64,000 nucleotides of DNA from Neptuniibacter caesariensis. GTDB lineage: Bacteria; Pseudomonadota; Gammaproteobacteria; Pseudomonadales; Balneatricaceae. Under the pieces are notes generated by a model. The model made no database searches. It was not told where the DNA came from and saw only the letters and a list, made by a program, of their open reading frames with translations. Positions 60,594 through 64,000 of the stretch are shown one piece after another; within the stretch, counting starts at the first letter, position 1, and each line of letters opens with the position of its first letter. The stretch covers positions 162,486 to 226,485 of the forward strand of contig NZ_CH724125.1 of the NCBI RefSeq assembly GCF_000153345.1, written 5' to 3'. The position numbers and the translations under genes were made by a program.

Positions 60594-60776
60594 ATGGCAG
60601 TTCAGAAAAGTAAGAAGTCTCGTTCCCGTCGCGATATGCGTCGTTCCCACGATGCGCTGGGTAACCCGACTCTGTCTGTAGAAGAAACTACCGGTGAAAC
60701 TCACCGTCGTCACCACGTATCTGCTGACGGTTTCTACCGCGGTAAGCAGGTAATCAACAAGCAGGATGATGAATAA
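60594..60776 (+). CDS. rpmF: Ribosomal protein L32
   Basis: A 60-residue basic protein of the large ribosomal subunit: [21 protein letters not shown] at the start, [23 protein letters not shown] at the end. The zinc-binding cysteines found in some L32 proteins are absent. It lies between yceD and plsX, as is universal in this operon. Confidence 0.97.
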   Translation: MAVQKSKKSRSRRDMRRSHDALGNPTLSVEETTGETHRRHHVSADGFYRGKQVINKQDDE

Positions 60777-60778
60777 GC

Positions 60779-61795
60779 TTGTCAGATTACTACACCATTG
60801 CAGTTGATGTGATGGGCGGGGACTTCGGTCCCCGCGTAACAGTTCCCGCAACACTCAACGCTTTAAAGCGTTACCCGCACCTCTCAGCCAAACTGGTTGG
60901 CCATCAAGAAGCAATCACTCCTTTTCTAAATAAATTAACGGCAGATATAGCGTGCCGTGTCGAAGTCATTCATGCGCCCGATACCATTGCGATGGGAGCT
61001 AAGCCTTCGCAGACTTTGCGAAATGGCCAGCAGTCCTCAATGTATAAAGCGTTAGAACTTGTCTCTGAGCACAAGGCTGAGGCTTGTGTGAGTGCAGGAA
61101 ATACAGGGGCTTTAATGGTTCTGGGGCGATATATACTCAGAACGCTGCCAGGAATCGATCGTCCAGCTATCATCTCTTCAGTGCCTACAGTGTCAGGTCA
61201 TTGCTATATGCTTGATTTAGGTGCCAATGTAGATTGTAGCGCTGAGCATTTATTGCAGTTTGCAATTATGGGGTCAGTGATGACTCAGGCGGTTGATGAA
61301 ATTGCTTCCCCGCGTGTTGGTTTGCTCAATATTGGTCAGGAGCAGGTAAAAGGTAATGAGCAGGTAAAGCTTGCTTCACGATTAATTGAAGAGCAGGGTG
61401 GGCTTAACTATATCGGCTATATCGAAGGGGATGACCTTTATTCGGGTAAGGCTGATGTGGTGGTTTGTGATGGCTTTGTCGGGAATATCGCGCTTAAAAG
61501 CAGCGAAGGTCTGGCAAGGTTGATTAGTAAGAAGTTTCAGTCAAGTTTCAAAAAAGGAATTTATCGTAGAATATTGGCGCTACTGGCAAGTCCTGTTTTA
61601 AATGAGCTAAAAAAGCAGATGGATCCATCGCGAAGAAATGGAGCTAGCTTGCTTGGTTTGCAGGGAATTGTCATTAAAAGCCATGGTTCGGCTAATAAAA
61701 AGTGCTTTGGTTTTGCGCTTGAGCAGGCCGTAGCAGAAATAGAACAAAACGTTCCACGCCAGATATGCCGGGAAATTGAAGATAAGCTTGCCTGA
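60779..61795 (+). CDS. plsX: Phosphate acyltransferase PlsX
   Basis: A 338-residue PlsX: IAVDVMGGDFGPRVTVPATL, VSAGNTGALMVLGRYILRTLPGIDRPAI, and CDGFVGNIALKSSEGLA. It makes acyl-phosphate from acyl-ACP for membrane phospholipid synthesis. The start is TTG 60779, two bases after the rpmF stop. No better ATG lies in this part of the frame. Confidence 0.97.
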   Translation: MSDYYTIAVDVMGGDFGPRVTVPATLNALKRYPHLSAKLVGHQEAITPFLNKLTADIACRVEVIHAPDTIAMGAKPSQTLRNGQQSSMYKALELVSEHKAEACVSAGNTGALMVLGRYILRTLPGIDRPAIISSVPTVSGHCYMLDLGANVDCSAEHLLQFAIMGSVMTQAVDEIASPRVGLLNIGQEQVKGNEQVKLASRLIEEQGGLNYIGYIEGDDLYSGKADVVVCDGFVGNIALKSSEGLARLISKKFQSSFKKGIYRRILALLASPVLNELKKQMDPSRRNGASLLGLQGIVIKSHGSANKKCFGFALEQAVAEIEQNVPRQICREIEDKLA

Positions 61796-61895
61796 ATCAG
61801 GTTTCTACAGTTTTAAAAAATTTCCAATGTTGTAAACTACGGCCCATTCGCCTGACAATTTCGGGCACAGTTCAAAATGACGATTTGAGGAAGTC

Positions 61896-62825
61896 ATGTC
61901 GCAATCTCTCGCATTTGTTTTTCCAGGCCAGGGTTCTCAGCAGGTTGGTATGCTGTCAGAGCTGGCGTCTTCGCATCCAGTTATTGAAGCTACGTTTGCT
62001 GAAGCTTCTGAAGTGCTTGGTTATGATCTTTGGGCGTTGGTTCAGAACGGTCCTGAAGAAGATTTGAATCAGACTGATAAAACTCAGCCTGCGCTGCTTA
62101 CTGCTGGTGTGGCGCTTTGGCGTTTATGGCAGGAGCAGGGTGGCGAGATGCCGTCTGTTGTTGCAGGACATAGCTTGGGTGAGTACACGGCGCTAGTGTG
62201 TGCTGGCGCAATTAAATTCTCTGATGGGGTCAGCCTGGTTAAGCTGCGTGGTGAGTTCATGCAGCAGGCAGTGCCAGCAGGTACTGGTGCCATGGCTGCC
62301 ATTCTTGGATTGGCTGATGACGCAATTGAAAAGGCGTGTAAAGATGCTGAACAGGGTCAGGTAGTATCGCCTGTTAACTATAACTGTCCTGGGCAGATTG
62401 TTATCGCAGGTCACAAAGAAGCAGTTGAGCGCGCAATTGAGAACTGTAAAGAGGCAGGTGCTAAACGCGCTATACCTCTGCCGGTCAGTGTTCCTTCTCA
62501 CTGTGCATTGATGCAGCCAGCTGCGGACCAAATGGCGGAAGAATTGAGCAAGATTGAAGTTAAGCTGCCTGAAATTAGTGTAGTTCAGAATGTTACTGCA
62601 GCTGTTCCTGGCTCTGTAGAAGAATTGAAAGAAAATTTGTTGGCTCAGCTGTATAGTCCGGTTCTATGGACTAAGAGCGTTCAGGGTATGGTTGATCAGC
62701 AAATTGAAACGACTATCGAATGTGGTCCAGGTAAGGTATTGTCTGGTCTTAATAAGAAAATACACAGACCTTTGACTGTTGCGGCAATTAATGACGTAGC
62801 TGGCCTTGAAAAGGCGCTGGGTTAA
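61896..62825 (+). CDS. fabD: Malonyl-CoA:ACP transacylase
   Basis: A 309-residue FabD: LAFVFPGQGSQQVGML at the start, GHSLGEYTALVCAGAI with the catalytic Ser near residue 92, the PVSVPSHCALMQPAADQM region with the catalytic His, and QNVTAAVP. It loads malonyl groups onto ACP for fatty acid synthesis. It starts 100 bases after plsX with GAGGAAG upstream. Confidence 0.97.
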   Translation: MSQSLAFVFPGQGSQQVGMLSELASSHPVIEATFAEASEVLGYDLWALVQNGPEEDLNQTDKTQPALLTAGVALWRLWQEQGGEMPSVVAGHSLGEYTALVCAGAIKFSDGVSLVKLRGEFMQQAVPAGTGAMAAILGLADDAIEKACKDAEQGQVVSPVNYNCPGQIVIAGHKEAVERAIENCKEAGAKRAIPLPVSVPSHCALMQPAADQMAEELSKIEVKLPEISVVQNVTAAVPGSVEELKENLLAQLYSPVLWTKSVQGMVDQQIETTIECGPGKVLSGLNKKIHRPLTVAAINDVAGLEKALG

Positions 62826-62850
62826 TAAGAATAACGCAAAGGAATATTAA

Positions 62851-63594
62851 ATGAGTATTGAAGGTAAAGTAGCGCTTGTTACCGGTGCTACCCGCGGTAT
62901 CGGTAAAGCAATTGCTGAAGAGCTGGGTAAGCAAGGGGCTGTTGTCGTAGGTACTGCTACGAGTGAAAATGGCGCTGCGGCTATCAGCGCTTACCTTGAA
63001 GAGGCTGGTGTTAAAGGCACGGGCCTGGTTCTTGATGTTGCTGATGCTGATTCCGTTACAGCTGTTTTGAAAGCTATCCAGGAAGATTTTGGTACCATTG
63101 AAATTTTAGTAAATAACGCAGGTATTACACGCGATAATATCTTGATGCGCATGAAGGATGATGAGTGGGATTCGGTTTTGAATACCAATCTGAACTCCAT
63201 CTACCGCTTAGTTAAAGGCTGTTTGCGTGGCATGACTAAAGCGCGCTGGGGCCGTATCATCAGTGTAAGCTCTGTTGTTGCATCTATGGGTAATGCGGGT
63301 CAGGCAAACTATGCTGCTGCCAAATCAGGCATGGAGGGCTTTACACGAGCTTTAGCACGTGAAGTAGGTTCTCGTAACATTACTGTTAACTGTGTAGCTC
63401 CTGGTTTTATCGATACAGACATGACTAGTGGTCTGGCAGATGAGCATAAAGATGCGTTGAAATCACAGATCCCAATGAACCGTCTGGGTCAACCAGAAGA
63501 AATTGCAGCTGTTGTTGGATTTTTGGCCGGACAGAGCGGTGGTTATGTGACCGGTGAGTCGATTCAGGTCAATGGCGGCATGTATATGGGTTAA
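62851..63594 (+). CDS. fabG: 3-oxoacyl-ACP reductase FabG
   Basis: A 247-residue short-chain dehydrogenase: NADPH-binding TGATRGIGKAIAE (residues 12-24), NNAGITRDNILMRM, the catalytic Ser in ISVSSVV, and Tyr-x3-Lys in YAAAKSG near residue 151. It reduces beta-ketoacyl-ACP in fatty acid synthesis. It follows fabD by 25 bases. Confidence 0.97.
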   Translation: MSIEGKVALVTGATRGIGKAIAEELGKQGAVVVGTATSENGAAAISAYLEEAGVKGTGLVLDVADADSVTAVLKAIQEDFGTIEILVNNAGITRDNILMRMKDDEWDSVLNTNLNSIYRLVKGCLRGMTKARWGRIISVSSVVASMGNAGQANYAAAKSGMEGFTRALAREVGSRNITVNCVAPGFIDTDMTSGLADEHKDALKSQIPMNRLGQPEEIAAVVGFLAGQSGGYVTGESIQVNGGMYMG

Positions 63595-63674
63595 AACCCT
63601 GACGAAGTAATTGTTTTTTTCGTCGAATTGTTGATAATGTGCCGTCAGGTAGAGAATGAACTTTCCACTTTTGC

Positions 63675-63703
63675 TTGATTAAGCTGAAGTGCTTTAATAA
63701 AAT
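63675..63703 (+). promoter_or_regulatory. Candidate acpP promoter
   Basis: TTGATT (63675-63680), a 17-base spacer and TAAAAT (63698-63703) lie in the 162-base gap after fabG. A small hairpin CCGCA/TGCGG (63711-63732) follows in the leader before acpP. Confidence 0.65.
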
Positions 63704-63756
63704 TTCTTTCCGCATTTCAAACGATTTGCGGTGTTAATAAGAAGATAGGAAGAGAT

Positions 63757-63990
63757 ATGAGCAACATTGAAGAGCGCGTAAAGAAGATCATCGCTGAGCA
63801 GCTGGGTGTTAAAGAAGAAGAAGTTACTCAGGAAGCTTCTTTTGTTGAAGATCTGGGCGCAGACTCTCTGGACACAGTTGAGCTGGTAATGGCGCTGGAA
63901 GAAGAATTCGAAACTGAAATTCCAGACGAAGAAGCTGAAAAGATCACTACAGTTCAGCTGGCTATCGATTACATCAACGCTCACCAGTAA
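63757..63990 (+). CDS. acpP: Acyl carrier protein
   Basis: A 77-residue acidic acyl carrier protein with the phosphopantetheine-attachment motif GADSLD (Ser37) and the canonical [17 protein letters not shown] start. It carries acyl chains in fatty acid synthesis. A separate promoter candidate in the fabG-acpP gap may give it higher expression than fabD/fabG. GGAAGAG lies just upstream of its ATG. Confidence 0.98.
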   Translation: MSNIEERVKKIIAEQLGVKEEEVTQEASFVEDLGADSLDTVELVMALEEEFETEIPDEEAEKITTVQLAIDYINAHQ

Positions 63991-64000
63991 GCGCTGACAG

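Noticed and set aside
63694..63984. A 96-codon frame antisense to acpP
   Set aside because: It is a shadow of the acpP gene; the product is Phe-rich and has no family features.

Overview
The window is chromosomal DNA of a Gram-negative gammaproteobacterium, most likely a marine member of the Oceanospirillales (Neptunomonas/Amphritea/Marinobacterium-like). The assignment rests on the order sppA, yceF, yceD, rpmF, plsX, fabD, fabG, acpP, class II ilvC, ppsR/ppsA, a rhombosortase with a GlyGly-CTERM target, and many GGDEF/EAL proteins. I could not run a similarity search, so genus level is inference. Transposase genes, prophage and CRISPR are absent; one small non-autonomous mobile element and one tRNA-derived tandem repeat are present.

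Layout. 1-4116 (+): a signalling operon with a pseudo-receiver/coiled-coil protein, two Roadblock-type proteins, an Aer-like PAS protein and a PhnD-like binding protein. 4149-10344 (-): a five-gene operon with a cytoplasmic [NiFe] hydrogenase (small and large subunit), its maturation endopeptidase, a Rieske-PAS-GGDEF-EAL protein and an IsdG-type monooxygenase; this is the strongest candidate for an unusual system, a proposed H2-to-c-di-GMP relay. 10532-25702: housekeeping and repair genes (tex, trxC, yciA-like thioesterase, sbcDC, GNAT, phnA, arfA, M50 protease, rhlE-like helicase, DnaJ-related protein, luciferase-like monooxygenase, hexose-6-phosphate mutarotase). 25710-33333 (-): azlCD with an AraC regulator, a periplasmic molybdopterin-fold protein paired with a GGDEF-EAL protein, modF and ilvC.

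33662-34635: initiator tRNA-fMet followed by tandem degenerate copies of its own 3' half plus terminator, then a 15-copy heptamer. 34636-38714: a solute-binding protein overlapping a HAMP-PAS-GGDEF-EAL protein. 38869-46127: rhomboid protease, zinc-finger membrane protein, a 277-bp IS5-type MITE, a FecR-domain protein and the ppsR/ppsA pair. 46177-55471: rhombosortase and VIT/VWA GlyGly-CTERM protein, an orphan protein, two regulators, a large FAD/Fe-S D-2-hydroxyacid dehydrogenase and a SPOR lipoprotein. 55596-57400: rraA and an NO-response cluster (small membrane protein, hemerythrin, NsrR) with three NsrR-like operators. 57561-63990: the conserved HAD-sppA-yceF-yceD-rpmF-plsX-fabD-fabG-acpP fatty-acid block.

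A recurring theme is c-di-GMP turnover proteins whose gene touches that of a dedicated sensory or redox partner: hydrogenase, molybdopterin-fold protein, and solute-binding protein. All functional statements come from motifs and gene order read by eye.
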